From Blastomyces gilchristii SLH14081 (Eukaryota > Ascomycota > Eurotiomycetes > Onygenales > Ajellomycetaceae), in the NCBI RefSeq assembly GCF_000003855.2, contig NW_003101664.1:186001-250000 (forward strand): DNA of 64,000 nucleotides. Reading direction: 5' to 3'. Each line of letters starts with the position of its first letter. Within the stretch, counting starts at the first letter, position 1. Below, in pieces: positions 1-12,207 of the stretch. The position numbers were made by a program, and so were the translations under genes. Below the pieces are notes generated by a model. It ran no database searches. It had not been told where the DNA came from and saw nothing but the letters and a program-made list of their open reading frames with translations.

Positions 1-2060
1 GACATAAGCAGCAAACCTCTTGGTCATCCATCAGGGCCACTGTGAGTCACTGAGGAGTCAGTTAGTTACATGATTGGCTCTCCCTGCTAAAGAGTTTCCC
101 ATAAAATTCCAGCAGCTGGCAGCATTATACAGAATAATCCGTAAATAGATCGTGGAGCGCATTTGAGAAATAGCCTCCGGCTTTTGGAGCTTCATAAGCC
201 ACACTGCCACAGACAAGGGTTATTGCCTGAGGATGTGGCGCATGCACTCACCAGCCACGCATGCATTATCAGCCCCGTTTGTACGACGACTTACATCTTT
301 GCTGAGGCATCAAATCAAGGAGTTGTGAACATAAAGAGCAGCATGTTAATATTATTAATTGTCTCTCTTCAGCCATGTAGTCTTCAGGTTCGTAAATTCC
401 TATCACGCTCACAAGAGACTCCTCATCATTCATATGAATACTTACTGACTTAGCCTTCTAATGTAGCTCACTTGTTGATCTATGTGATACACAGTACAGT
501 ACTTACTGTACAGTACAAGAACTAATGAAGACCTTGGAGAGATTGACTTTCATGAGCTATATCATAGTTATAGTTTGAGGGGGTTTGGATGAATACTGTC
601 ATGGGTTTTCTCTTCCAGTATGTACAGTACATGTTCTCTCAAATATCCCCAAACCTTCTTCCTTACATTCTTGTTGTAAATTGTAGTGCTCCTCATGATA
701 ACATCTATGTGCGCACATTAGAAGGAGATAATCTAATAAATCAATTCAACTTTTTTTGCTCCATTGAGAGGGGCAACACACACAGAGAGAGAACGAGAGA
801 CATCTTCGAACAGACATTAAGAGCCTGTGGAAAACCAATTCCCTTACCACCAAATTCTGGGGCAGCGACACTAGTTCTCCAGTGAAAATAATTTGATACA
901 CACCCACCCTCAATGGCTCGCGAGCTGTTGAGGTGAGCTGCTCGGCCATATCAGCAAGAAACGTTCTTGATTGTGGGGTAGGGCCGTTCAGTGGGCCTCT
1001 GTGAGGCTGTGACTCTTAACTAATATTGACTAAAGCTAGTGTTGGCACCTCCTAAATCATGTTCAATCCGGTCAACGACATATCAGCTGGACAAGGGGAC
1101 TCCAGAGGGCAATCAATCTGCTGTCCTCTGCTTATACTGATTCCAGTTCCCTTTTCCTTGTGCCAATGTAACGGCCATCTGTTTGCACAGAATAATTTTG
1201 TCAGCCTATGACTTGAAGAAATATTTTTATCCCAACAATCGACCTGGTCGCCTTTTGCGCGTCATAAGGCACACACCCACTACTTACTCTTACCAGAGCC
1301 CATGCGTAGCTGACTTTCGGGGTGGGATAGTTATTTCTCGGAATCTCGGTTTCTCTACAGGCATGTCAACCAAATTCGGAATTCATGAAGTAATGTTTTT
1401 AGCTTCTCCGAATCAGAATACTACATGGCGATGGGGGAAAGGTCTAAAAACAAATAACCACCAGAGCTTCAAAATCAGAGCCCAAAGTTGGATGCAGGGT
1501 AACTACGGAGTAGTTACGGTGTTTGGACTCCGCCGTCCAGGGCTTGGTGCCTAAATTTCCCGATCTTGCTTAGCTTCCCTGCGAGCCGAGCCGGGCCCGT
1601 TAGTTGGCACTGGTAAGTAACTCATCCAGTCAACCTTTAATCGCCAATTTCTGGAGATTCAAAGCGTTAATAAATAGACTTGTTTGTGTTTGGAATGTAC
1701 GAGTCACACGTGTACCAATCACCAGCCGGCTTCTGCCCATAGCCGCCCAGCCAAAATGCAGCGCCTGATGCGAGACCAGGGTCTCTGGCATTCCAGGGCC
1801 GGGTTCAGGCCCAATAAACATCCCCCAAGCTCTGTGGTCAAGCGCCAATGTCAGCCCATTGTACTGCACACAAGGCTGTGTTTCTAAAGTGCCTCGTCAA
1901 GCCCTTCAGTTATAAGGAAGATGGCCTTGCAACATATTTTCAGCATGAGTCGAGATCCCGAGTTTGTCCAGGCTTTGGATCTTACCTGTCTAGTGGCCTT
2001 GATAGTATTGGGGGTTTGTCTATTCGTTGTCAACAGCGATCTCTCGGATAGGGGAAAATT
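1..2060. other. Intergenic, no gene recognised
   Basis: About 2 kb upstream of the NACHT-WD40 gene. Open frames here are short, lack recognisable domains and do not join across plausible splice sites. It contains a cluster of GTACAGTAC-type palindromic words around 490-530 and 615-630, and one copy of the TACGGAGTA motif at 1504-1512. I see no tRNA or rRNA. Confidence 0.6.
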
Positions 2061-5000
2061 ATGCCTACCAGGGCTTGGCTGAAGCGCCTTTGGGGGAAAA
2101 ACCACCGGGCTAACATCACCAAAGATGCAACAACTGCTGTGAATGTCCGTTTATTCTCTCCTATATTTGGGGATAATTTTGACGTGCTCTCCACCTAGGC
2201 GAATACGATCCCAGAATCGCATATCCCAAAGTTGGATCCGGCTAACATTTCGGTCTTCGTTGCCGCGTCCACCACAGTCCTCGCAAACTCAGACAGTTTA
2301 GGGGAACCCAGTTCGAAACATACTCTAGAAGTTGTTAGCATACAAAACGAGGCTCCTAAGCCTATCCAGGACCTGAATTTGAATAGCCTCTGGGATGAAG
2401 CATACGATGAGCTTCGAAAGGAAGACGCAAAGCTTGTAGACGCCTATGAGCGAGACCTGCTTGCCATTCAGGACTTGGAACAGAGAGGTGTGTGTGATTG
2501 AAACTGCCCTTTACACAAGGACAAAGGAGCAGAGACCAATTAGCTATCCGGGGGGATTTTATTTTTAACTCCCCAGGCTTATCTTCTGAAAAATCCGAAT
2601 ATAAGCTAACGTGTGATGGAAATTTAGCACCTGAAGGCGACGATAGAGAGATGCAGCTTCAGAAACTACTGAATTCGAAGCTCCAGGACATTGAACACTC
2701 GCAAATGAGGATTTCAATACATGGAAAAGATGTTGTTATTAAAGATCAGGTTAGAAAAGTTGTGCACTCGATCCTTTCGGTGAAGGATTACATCGGCACT
2801 GTGGCCTCCGTAGAGCCGCATGCTGCGCTAGTATGGACGGGAGTAATGATTATTCTTCCAGTAAGTCACCATGTACCGAGCCATTCTCTACTTTGCTAAT
2901 TGTTCCATTTGGCAGGCCATTGCAAATCCAATCACACAAGATGACGACGCTATGGAAGGTCTTGAATATATATCGGAACTTCTGGTTCGGTGTAAGGTAA
3001 TGGAGGACACCTATCGTGAAAACCTTGCATGTACGCTTGCAGCCTCAAGCTCAGGGTAAAAGCCTCCTACTGTTAGCCATTAGTGTCCTTCTTGCCTCCC
3101 ATTGAAGTAAAATTCCCGACCTGTGCTAATTCATTCACATAGCCCGCCAACATATCTGGTAGAATTAAATGCCTCCTTCAGAGCCCAGGCGATCAGCATT
3201 TACTCCCAGATACTGAAATATCAAATAAGCCTATCCCAGCAATACGCACGCCGAGGGCTATTCCGCTTCTTGAGGGACTGTGTAATTGCCGATGATTGGC
3301 AGGGTATGCTAGAAAGCATAAAAGCCACCGAGGAGGGCATCGACAAAGTTTTGGATACACTCGATAGCAGAGCCTTGAAAATGATAGGCGAGCAAATTGC
3401 TATTCTTCGAGACAACGCGGATGACGTCTTGAGCGTCTTGCTCGATACTAAAGCTAGTGTTGAGGTAAATATATCCCGTCGCCTTGTTATGCGTCTCATC
3501 ATCACGACCCTATGCTGAATATGCGTTTTCTCTTCGTTTCAGAAAATCAACCAGTCACAATTGCTTGGAAAACTGCATCGTGTGGAGTATGCTGCGTTTA
3601 ATACATATAACAAGGCAGATCGACCTCCCCCAATATGCTTAGAAGGTACCCGGGTTGATATTCTCCACGAAATTCAGCACTGGGGAGATGGCCATCGTGA
3701 GGAATGTATACTTTGGGTTAAAGGACTTGCTGGGACTGGTAAATCTACCCTCGCTCGCACTATCGCCCATCACTTCCACAAAAAAGGGAGACTTGGAGCA
3801 AGCTTTTTCTTCTCGAGGGGTAAGAAAGATCTTGGGGTTGCCACCGCAGTTTTGACGACTATTGCTGTCCAGCTAGCCGAGGCCTTGCCCGATTTGAAAA
3901 ATGACATTTGCGATGTTATAGAACAACATGGTGATATTGGCCAGCAACCACTATATAACCAGTGGAGGAGACTTATATTTCAGCCTCTTCTCAGGTTAGA
4001 TAGAAAGTTGCTGTTGCCCATTGTCTTAGTTTTTGTTCTTGACGCACTTGATGAGTGCGAAGGTGATGAGCACCTTGGCGAAATCCTGCAGCTCCTAACC
4101 GAGTTGAGAGAGCTGGAAGTTTTGCAGGTGAAAGTGTTCCTAACTAGCAGACCGGAACGATCAATCTACGCTAGTTTCCGCGAACTACCCGACATCGTCC
4201 ATCATGACCTTACTCTTCACTCAGTCCCCAAAGCCGTCATCGAGAGCGATATCTCAATTTTCCTGAGACACGAACTAGAGAAAGTTAAAAGCATACGACG
4301 TATCGACGAACGCTGGCCTGGTGATGAGAGTATTCAAACTCTCGTTCAAAAGGCCGACCGTCTTTTCATCTATGCCGCGACTGTGTGCCGGTTTATAGGC
4401 GAATCTCGATTTCCAGAAAAGCGTATGGATGAAATCCTCCACACAGAGGTTATGAGCCGGTCGTCCACCAGCGAGCTTGACAGAATGTATTCGGAAATTT
4501 TAAATCACATTCTCGATGAAGGCAGCCACGAAGACAAGGAAGATATGGTGTTTCTGTTCAAGCAAATAGTTGGATCTCTCCTCGTCCTCGCCGAGGCCCT
4601 TTCAAGATCTACGCTGACTTCGGTACTTGACCTTTCATCAACGGATATTACGGAAATACTCGAATCCCTTCACTCTGTGTTGGATATTCCCGAAGATGAA
4701 AATTTGCCGATCCAACTGTTCCACCTCTCTTTTCGAGACTTTGTCTTCAGTGAAGAAAGATGTGCAAACCCTGCATTCACTATCAAAGAAGAAGTCGCAC
4801 ATGGTGGTTTGCTAAGCAAATGTCTCAAACTCATGTCAAAACATCTGAAACAAGATATGTGCGACCTTCGACACCCCGGGACCTCCGTTGCTGACGTGGA
4901 AAAAAGTACAGTGGAAAAGTTCCTTCCACAAAGTGTTCAGTATGCTTGTAAACACTGGATTCGTCATCTTGACAAAAGCCAGACTAAGCTCATCGACAAT

Positions 5001-7415
5001 GGAGAGGTTCACATCTTCCTCCAGAAGCACCTTCTTCATTGGATTGAAGGTCTTAGCCTCATGGGGATTATATCGGACGGAATAGTCATGGTTAGACTTC
5101 TAGAGACGTTAGTTATGGTGAGTAACCTAAAACAAAAATTTTAGAGTGTCTTAGTAGCTGACGGGAAAAGCCAAAATCCGGGGCCAACTCGTCCTTGTTC
5201 TCCTTAGTTTACGATATGAAAAGATTTATCCTGAACTTTAGATCCGCCATCGAAATTTCCCCGTTGCAAATATATTCTTCAGCTCTTGTGTTTAGTCCGA
5301 AAAAAAGCATAATCCGCCAGCAATTCTGGGACCACCTCCCCCCCTGGATAACGGACGTTGTTTCAGGCGAGGAGGATTGGAGCCCTTCCCTGCTAACACT
5401 CGAGCATTCGCGTGCGATCGACGAACTATTCTTTTCTCCCGATGGCCAGCTTCTTATTTCGTCGGATATTGACACGGCTAAGGCATGGGATACAATGACT
5501 GGCGCTTTTCGAAGTGCCTTTCCCGATGTTTCGCAAAGTTACTTTGCTGGAGGGACAAAGAAACGGAAAGTGGCACTGTCACCCGACGGCAAATTCCTCG
5601 CTAGCACATCTGCTTTCGATGATAAGATCAGAATTTGGGATTCAAAGAGAGCTGTCATTCACTCCACTCTTGAAGGTCACGTAGGCCGTGTTAGTTGGAT
5701 CGCGTTTTCACCCGATGGTGAGTATATCGCATCGACATCTGTGGACAAAAGCATGCGGCTATGGGAAGTAAAATCAGGTCACTCGAAAATCCTTTTCCGT
5801 GAGGAATCTAATTTGTCATTTGAAAAAGCTCAAGCCTTTTCTTTTGAAACCCTAGGTAACAGAATAACGTTCTCTCCAAACGGTGAATTCATTGCTGGAT
5901 ACAGAGATGACCATGACGATCATCAAGTTCGGCTCTGGGATGCGAAAACAAACTGTTCCCTTGGAACCCTCACTCATTCACACTGTATTCTAACACTGGA
6001 ATTCTCTCATGATGGAAATTGCATTGCATCCTCATCCTTGGATGGTGCGGTAAGGATATGGGATCCACGCACGGCAACCCTCTGCGGAATTCTTACGCAA
6101 GTCAGATCAGGGTATCCATCTTGGATGTCGCCGTTTGCCTTTTCGCCGGATGGCCAATCAATTGCGTGTATATCACATGGATCAATCGAAGTATGGGATG
6201 TGAAGACATTATCTCTATACGGTTCCATTGGAGACAATACTCAGGTAGTAACAACATGTATGGCTTTTTCTCCAGACAGCAAGTTGCTTGTGACAGCTTC
6301 AGGGAGATACTTGAAGCTTTGGGATCCGCAAACCAAAACTCTACGTGGAATTCTTGCGGGGCATACATCGAACGTAACCACATTGAAGTTTTCATCCACC
6401 GGCCAACTTGCTTCCGGCTCCGTCGACCGTACCGTGAAGCTCTAGGATACGATCAATGTTGACATTCTTGATATTAATGAAACTCACATTTCTGAGCTGA
6501 AATTTATGGGCAATGGGCATTATGTCGTTTCCTATTCGACCGATGAAACAACTGAATTATGGGACCCGTCAACGGGCATCTCAACGTTCACTATTCCTGA
6601 TTTTGTGGATTTTCGTGATAAAGTGGAGTTCTCACCTGCAAATAACCTTCTCGCTTACACGGACGATGATACGATACATCTTTGGAAATATGGTAACCGG
6701 GAAATTCTATGGCAGCCTCGTGGCGACGGATAGGGTGGTCAGAACAATCTCGTTCTCACCAAATGGGAATGACCTGGCGGCATCATATCAAAACCATGCT
6801 ATCATCATTTGGGACTTAACAGTAAAAAAGAGGCGGTGTGTTCTAAAAGGCCATGTGAATAGGGTTAATCAACTCGCATATTCCTCTAACGGTCGCATTC
6901 TTGTCTCCGCTTCAATGGATGCTTCGGTGCAGCTCTGGGATCCAGCAACCGGCGGGTCAATCGGCGTCTTGCAGCGACGAGCGGGCCCAATTTTGGCCAT
7001 GACAATTTCCTCTGATGCCCAGACCATCATTTCTAAATCAGCTAGCGTTATTACAGTCTGGGACACAAACACTAAACTAATCAAAATGGAATTTAACATG
7101 ATAGATAAACAAGTGGTCGCCAATGCCCAATCACAAACTCTATCGCCCTCATTATGTGCACATCTTGATATGCTTCCCTTGGCCGCATTCGATTGGAACG
7201 AGGACAAGTTAGTCTTCCGGGTTGGCACTGTTTGGGTGCAAAAGCCGTGGGTGGTTTATCAGCTACAAAACGTTCTCTGGCTTCCTGGACAGTACCGTTC
7301 CCCTAGTTCCAACAGCATCATGAGCATCCACGACAATATAATTGCACTGAGGGGCCAATCCAAACCACTGATGCTTGTTAAGCTTGACTTAAAGTCGATA
7401 CCATCTCGTGAGTGA
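2061..7415 (+). pseudogene. NACHT-WD40 STAND (NLR-type) protein, disrupted
   Basis: Seven exons fit in phase: 2061-2138, 2199-2487, 2577-2860, 2916-3055, 3143-3464, 3543-5121, 5208-7415. The ATG at 2061 is chosen because the next exon has an in-frame stop at 2196 and no ATG of its own. Conceptual length is about 1630 residues. Domains in order: a basic N-terminus, a fungal NACHT N-terminal helical domain (about residues 80-330, with LWDEAYDELRKEDAKLVDAY), a NACHT NTPase with Walker A GLAGTGKST (near residue 432), Walker B-like VFVLDALDECEGD and sensor-like VFLTSRPE, a winged-helix-like linker, then about 13 WD40 repeats. Relatives of this kind (HET-E/NWD class) act in fungal non-self recognition; that is family knowledge, not shown here. 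The frame is interrupted twice: TAG at 6443-6445 inside a KLWD motif, and a one-base frame change near 6715-6731. Everything before 6443 is open, so a truncated product with about seven repeats is possible. Confidence 0.85.
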
Positions 7416-8808
7416 GTTTTTCCTTTAGCTTTTTCGCAAACCGCTTTGCGGCGCGTATTCTCAGACATACCTGAGACAAGAGAGGACAGGATGAATACTA
7501 ACACAGCAACAGCACCTGTCTCACTAGAAGAGCAGCGCCATTTGTATTTACATGACCAATAATTTCTCAATGAACTCTCTGTCAGTATGTCGAACGAGCT
7601 CGCGGAGCACACCAGCGAATAGGCATTATATCCATTATGCCACATGAGTGTCGATTTTGCCCAGCGTGAACAAGCGAGTGGAAGAATTGATGAAGGAGAG
7701 GATCAATTCGAGGCGACGTTGAGCACATGGAGTAAAAGTAATTGTGCGTCTATCGTATCTATTTTCATTTCAGAACAGCAGCCTCTGCAAATGAATTTCA
7801 TAGCATCTTGGTGGCATTGTCCGGGAGCTTCTGCATAAAGAGGATTGAGTGCGAGCTAGCAATTTTTGACCACAAATTGTAGTTAGTGAGACCATTAATA
7901 GGGATATCAGACTCGGTAATGATGGAGTTACCAAACGACGATAGGATCTTCTAATTCGGATCTAGTAGTATTTTGACAAAATCTGATTTCTCCTCAGAGT
8001 GGAACTGTAACTTCGTTGACTTCACAGTCGCTGTTTGTACTAGACTTGGAAATGTAAATCTTGCTAATGTGGTAAGGCACTAGTTAGATAACCGCTACGC
8101 TGCTGATGGGCATGAGCCAGCTCATTGGCTAGGTGGTGAATAGCGGAATTCGAAGAAATATTGGTCTCATGACGCAGGCCAAAGTGATACGCTGAGATTT
8201 GCTGTATTTGAATAAAGAGAAGAAGCATATTGGGTGGTTTGGGAAATCGAGATGAGGAAGGCCAGCGAAGGGAGCCGCACCTAAATGCTGGGGTGAACCG
8301 GCGCTCGCGTGCTCAGCATGCAAATATCTGTAGGAAATTCCCAAACTATAGAATGGATAGAGAAAGAATAAGATCCGCCCGAAGTGGATATATCAAAAAC
8401 CGAATAGTAATCTAGAAATTTCCGTCGCAAATAAGCAGTAACTTCTCTCTGGCTAGAAAATAATGAACGTTGGCGGACAAGACCAGCTAAGGAGAAATAC
8501 AGGTATCAAAACGCCCAAATGCCCTAGAGATAGAAGACATAGGCGTCAAAGTAACAAACGCATAACTGGGAAAAGCTTTGGAATGGATACAATACAGACA
8601 ATATTCCAAAACCCTGTCGGTTCCGTTGTAAAAAGTAAATCATAGTACAATCATACCCACAATCAATCGTCATGAACTTAATCCGAAGTGATAAACGATA
8701 AACGTAATGCTCCACCTCCGATGTACTCTCTTTAGCAATCAGAGCACGCTGGTATGCATAGTTCATAGGGTGCGCATACTATGCGATCCAACGTAATTCC
8801 ACTTTTGC
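7416..8808. other. Intergenic, no gene recognised
   Basis: 1.4 kb between the 3' end of the NACHT-WD40 gene and the 3' end of TVP18 (convergent). Only short frames without family resemblance are present. I see no repeats of note. Confidence 0.5.
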
Positions 8809-9586
8809 TTACACAATCATCTGCGCAACGCCCTGACCACCAAGCGTCTTGCTGCCCATGAATTCTTGGTTTGTAACTCCAGCTAGCCCATAAAAAATGG
8901 CTGCTATCGAGAGAACGACCGCAGCAGCGATGAGGCTGGACGGGCCTATAATTAAGCTCAGCCATTGAACAGCGGCGAGGATGATGTACATCAGAGCTCG
9001 CATGTAGTTCGTCGTGAACCGTTTGATAAAGGCATCGAATTTAGATGACGTCGGGCAAATTCGCAAGAGAAGAGGTATTTCAACGAAAATTATGACAAAG
9101 GACGAGGCTCTATATGGTCATGTCAGGAAAACGGGAAAGAAAATGGAAAGGGTCAACATCGCCACAAAACTTACAGGCAAATTATGCTGAATGGTATGAC
9201 TTTATGGAAAATATTTGCAATTCCTAGTGCGAAACATAGGATTATGCATAGAACGCCAGTCCTATTTGCAGCGGAGTTAGTTTGCAATTCAGCAGCTGGC
9301 TCCAAGTTTCTCAAAGCTTAATGCCCCAATAACGGTTCATTAATTAATATAGATATATCTCTTCACCACTCAAACAGTCGATCCATTTCCACCATGGCAT
9401 TCCTAATGCGTAAACAGATATACCCGGCACTGGTTGGGTAAAACGCTTATTGTCATAATTGGGTACTAACCATTGTCCATAGATGCCTGTTCGCCGTTAG
9501 TTTATACCATCGCACTATAGTGACGGGCGAAAGTTCAAAATGAACTTACTAAAATTCCTCGACTTAAACTCCTCCGCGAGTGTCAT
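8809..9586 (-). CDS. tvp18: Golgi membrane protein Tvp18
   Basis: Four exons read on the minus strand: 9550-9586, 9471-9486 (only 16 nt), 9175-9261 and 8809-9109. All phases join and give 146 residues, close to the usual length of about 148. The start reads MTLAEEFKSRNFSIYGQW, the typical Tvp18 opening. The middle reads GIANIFHK then FVIIFVEIPLLLRICP, and the end is TSLxxAAAVVLSIAAIFYGLAG-like, closing with GGQGVAQMIV. Four hydrophobic segments are visible, as in the family. In yeast Tvp18 is an integral membrane protein of late-Golgi Tlg2-containing vesicles and works in membrane trafficking with other Tvp proteins; the precise role is not established. It is convergent with the NACHT-WD40 pseudogene and transcribed in the same direction as NTF2, with about 1.3 kb between them. 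The first three exons are too short to be seen as open frames and were found by splice-site matching. Confidence 0.95.
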
Positions 9587-10882
9587 TTTGACGAATGTAT
9601 AGAGTTCGGCCGGAAGGGGACGGAATCTAGTTGCCCGTGGGACTATTTGCTCAACTCAGGCTCGCCGTCAAGGCTCCAGGATCTAGCTAAGACTTGATAT
9701 AGGCTTTGGGAATACCTCCTCCTTGAACCGGCTGGAGCTGGTTGGAATGGAGAGAGGACGGACGTTCGCAAAGACCGATCAGCTACAAGTTTGTGTTGTG
9801 CATTAGATGGATGACAGGAAATAGCTAAAATGGGTTTCTCTGATGGGGATGAAGCAGATATCCTGGACGAACAGTTAACCGGCTGTCATTCATTCGACAC
9901 GTACCAGAAGATTCAATATATCAAAGTTGAAGGAGGAGAGCGAGCGCGGAGTGCGTGCGTGGGTCAGGATTTTAGCTTGATTTATGTCTCGTTTGTCGCT
10001 CTTTAACCAGCTGTTCGGCCGAATGGGGAAACAAAGCAGATCGTCTCGGAGGTTGTTTCAGCTTGGCGCCCTTTGATTTAAGAAAGGGAGCGGTAGTCTG
10101 TTGGAAAACTATAGGGGAAAACTATAGGGGAAAACTATAGGAGTGTGTGGGAAGGAGTTTGACACGATGAAATGAATTGAATGTATAGAGTGGTGAAGAT
10201 GGTTGGGTGTTCATGCCTGATAAGGTCAGCCTGTTCAATTTTCTGTTTTGGGATGCCAAGACCATTTCGCCCGTTGCTATGGCGCATAACTTGGCACTAG
10301 GCTGCTGTATAAAATTGTGTGCTCCTTGGTCAGCCCTACCATAACCGCCCCGGACAGATGCTCATAATGAATTGGCTAAAGGCAGCACTGATCCTTAGTC
10401 AGTCCTCAAGTTTTAAGGCTGCGGCTGTGGCTGTGGCTGGGGTTTTGTACTAAATAAAACGCGTGTCGATTTACCCCCAAAAAAGAAACGAGCTCATTGT
10501 GGCGCTGCCAAAAGGGGTTGACGACTGACTATTTGGAGCAGGACTAGACCTCCTACCTATTACCACGATCTGTGAACGAAGAAATGATATAATGGATTAT
10601 CTTTTTGATGTTGCTTCCTACTATTTGCGCCAATTCCCTGTGGTCTAAATGAAATAGAAATGGATATTATCCACAACCGAGATGGTAACCGTATGCATTC
10701 TTCCTTTGGCAGGAGAGGAGACATTTAGTTAACTCTGCACTAGCCATATTTCCGATATACACACTGAACAACACACCAGCTGTACCGTTGTAATCTCGGT
10801 AGTATTGGAAATTATACCCCTCTAACTCCCCCATCGAGCACTCCACAGCTTCCATTATGGTATCGTTCGGTTGGATTAACGT
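9587..10882. other. Intergenic, TVP18 promoter side
   Basis: 1.3 kb holding the TVP18 upstream region and the NTF2 3' region. It contains a 13-bp tandem repeat (listed separately), a short GGCTGT-rich run near 10422-10442 and no convincing coding sequence. The 62-codon minus-strand frame at 10667-10855 lies just past the NTF2 stop and shows no family resemblance. Confidence 0.5.
10102..10140. repeat. 13-bp tandem repeat, three units
   Basis: Three head-to-tail copies of GGGAAAACTATAG occupy 10102-10114, 10115-10127 and 10128-10140; the first copy begins TGG instead of GGG. They lie about 0.5 kb upstream of the TVP18 start, so they could be promoter-proximal, but no function can be assigned. 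Confidence 0.9.
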
Positions 10883-11744
10883 TTATTGAGGATAGACAAG
10901 TCTGAATACATCATTGAAAACGTAATAGCTTCCTGTTCCATCGGGACGGAGATGGAAGAGTTGGGAGTAGTTCATGGGCTTTGTTTCTGCATCAACCTAT
11001 TATTTCACAATTGCTTCCGCGTCAGCAAAGAGCCGGGAGACAAGGAAATTGAAAGAAAAAGGGTTCAATCTTACCATCAGAGCGCCGGTCACAAGGACTA
11101 CAACCCCACCTTCTGCGGTTGGTTGAGCGTCGACTGTCGACTGAACGTGTTCAACTTTTTGAAACGGTAGACCCTATTTCTCCGGTATGAGTAAGTTCTG
11201 ACAAGCAATAAAAAGCCGTTCTAGACATTGTTGCAGACTGACCATAAGCTGCTCCATAATGGCGTTGGTGCCTTTCACGCGAGAGGTTTCGAAAGTCAAC
11301 ATTGACTCCTCACGCTAGTATTCTTATTATCAGCAAACGCCGTTCCATGGATTTAGTTTGGGCTTCAACACGTACGTAAAGCAGGTGAAGTTTGTCCCGC
11401 CCTTTGCCCTCTTCATCTCCTTTACCATCAAAAGTGTCATAATAAAACTTAACGAATTGCTCTACTTAGATTAGCTAGATGTTTCCACCAAATCTCAAAT
11501 CTATCCAGTTGGCGGGAGACAGGGACCGGTAGGGAGGATGGGGCTGGCATACCAGCAACAGCTTGATAGTCTAAGCAGAGCGAGTTGGGTTAGTTATGAT
11601 GTGACAGGTTCTCTCAAACAGACAAAACATTGGATGAATGCCGATAAGGGAGGGGGGTAAGGAAGAGGAGGGGTAAGGAAGAGGAGGGGTAAGAAAGACA
11701 GTGAAAAAACCAGCAGCGCGAAGAGTAATAAACTTACCCGCCAT
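10883..11744 (-). CDS. ntf2: Nuclear transport factor 2 (NTF2)
   Basis: Six exons on the minus strand: 11738-11744 (7 nt), 11553-11570 (18 nt), 11376-11461, 11243-11314, 11075-11173 and 10883-10996. All phases agree and give 131 residues (family about 125). Diagnostic stretches are [68 protein letters not shown], and [15 protein letters not shown] at the end. NTF2 is the small cone-fold homodimer that carries Ran-GDP into the nucleus by binding FxFG nucleoporins. The extra length is an 8-residue lysine/glycine/glutamate insertion after TFD (nucleotides 11402-11425). That segment starts with GT, ends with AG and is a multiple of three, so it could be mistaken for an intron, though 24 nt is far too short for a normal one. 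The first intron contains a purine-rich tandem repeat. Confidence 0.95.
11648..11694. repeat. Purine-rich 16-bp tandem repeat in NTF2 intron 1
   Basis: Nearly three copies of a unit close to GAGGAGGGGTAAGGAA lie within the first NTF2 intron (11571-11737). On the coding strand this is a pyrimidine tract ahead of the acceptor, which may help explain tolerance of the repeat. Confidence 0.75.
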
Positions 11745-12207
11745 CTTGTCTAGGATCGATCGCAAAACCCCTCTGTATCACGCCTATGTGATTAAATCTC
11801 TGCCGATGATGGATGGTTGAGATTGCCTTCCGAAGAATAGAGTTGCGGTGGGTTTTTTTTTGGCGGGAGGGGGAATACTTTGCTTTCAAGCGAAAACAAA
11901 CATGACTAAAAAGGGGTTAGCTTGGCATTACGTGGGATGGGAAGCTAAACCGATCTGACCAAGCAAGAATGTTCACACTCGCAAGATTTTGGGGAGGATT
12001 AAGTATAGAATTTTGAAAATAAATACCTCGTCGCATAATCCTTCAGTATTATAAATAGCATATCTGAGATACATGAAGTGTGGCAGCCTGAAATAGGACG
12101 CATCGGGTATCAATCATTAGACCACATTGAACAGAAACATCAGACGCCAAGGCAGCACTCAAGAAACTCAGGGAAAAGGAGGGAAAATGGGCAAACAATA
12201 ATGGGCA
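11745..12207. promoter_or_regulatory. NTF2 upstream region
   Basis: 463 bp between the NTF2 ATG (11744) and the stop codon of the U2SURP-like gene (12210), both on the minus strand. It must carry the NTF2 promoter and the upstream gene's 3' UTR. An oligo-T/G-rich run lies near 11850-11875. No individual site can be identified with confidence. Confidence 0.4.

Noticed and set aside
490..530. GTACAGTAC palindromic cluster as a possible operator
   Set aside because: Similar short words recur at several unrelated spacers and no gene start lies nearby; there is no basis for assigning a regulator.
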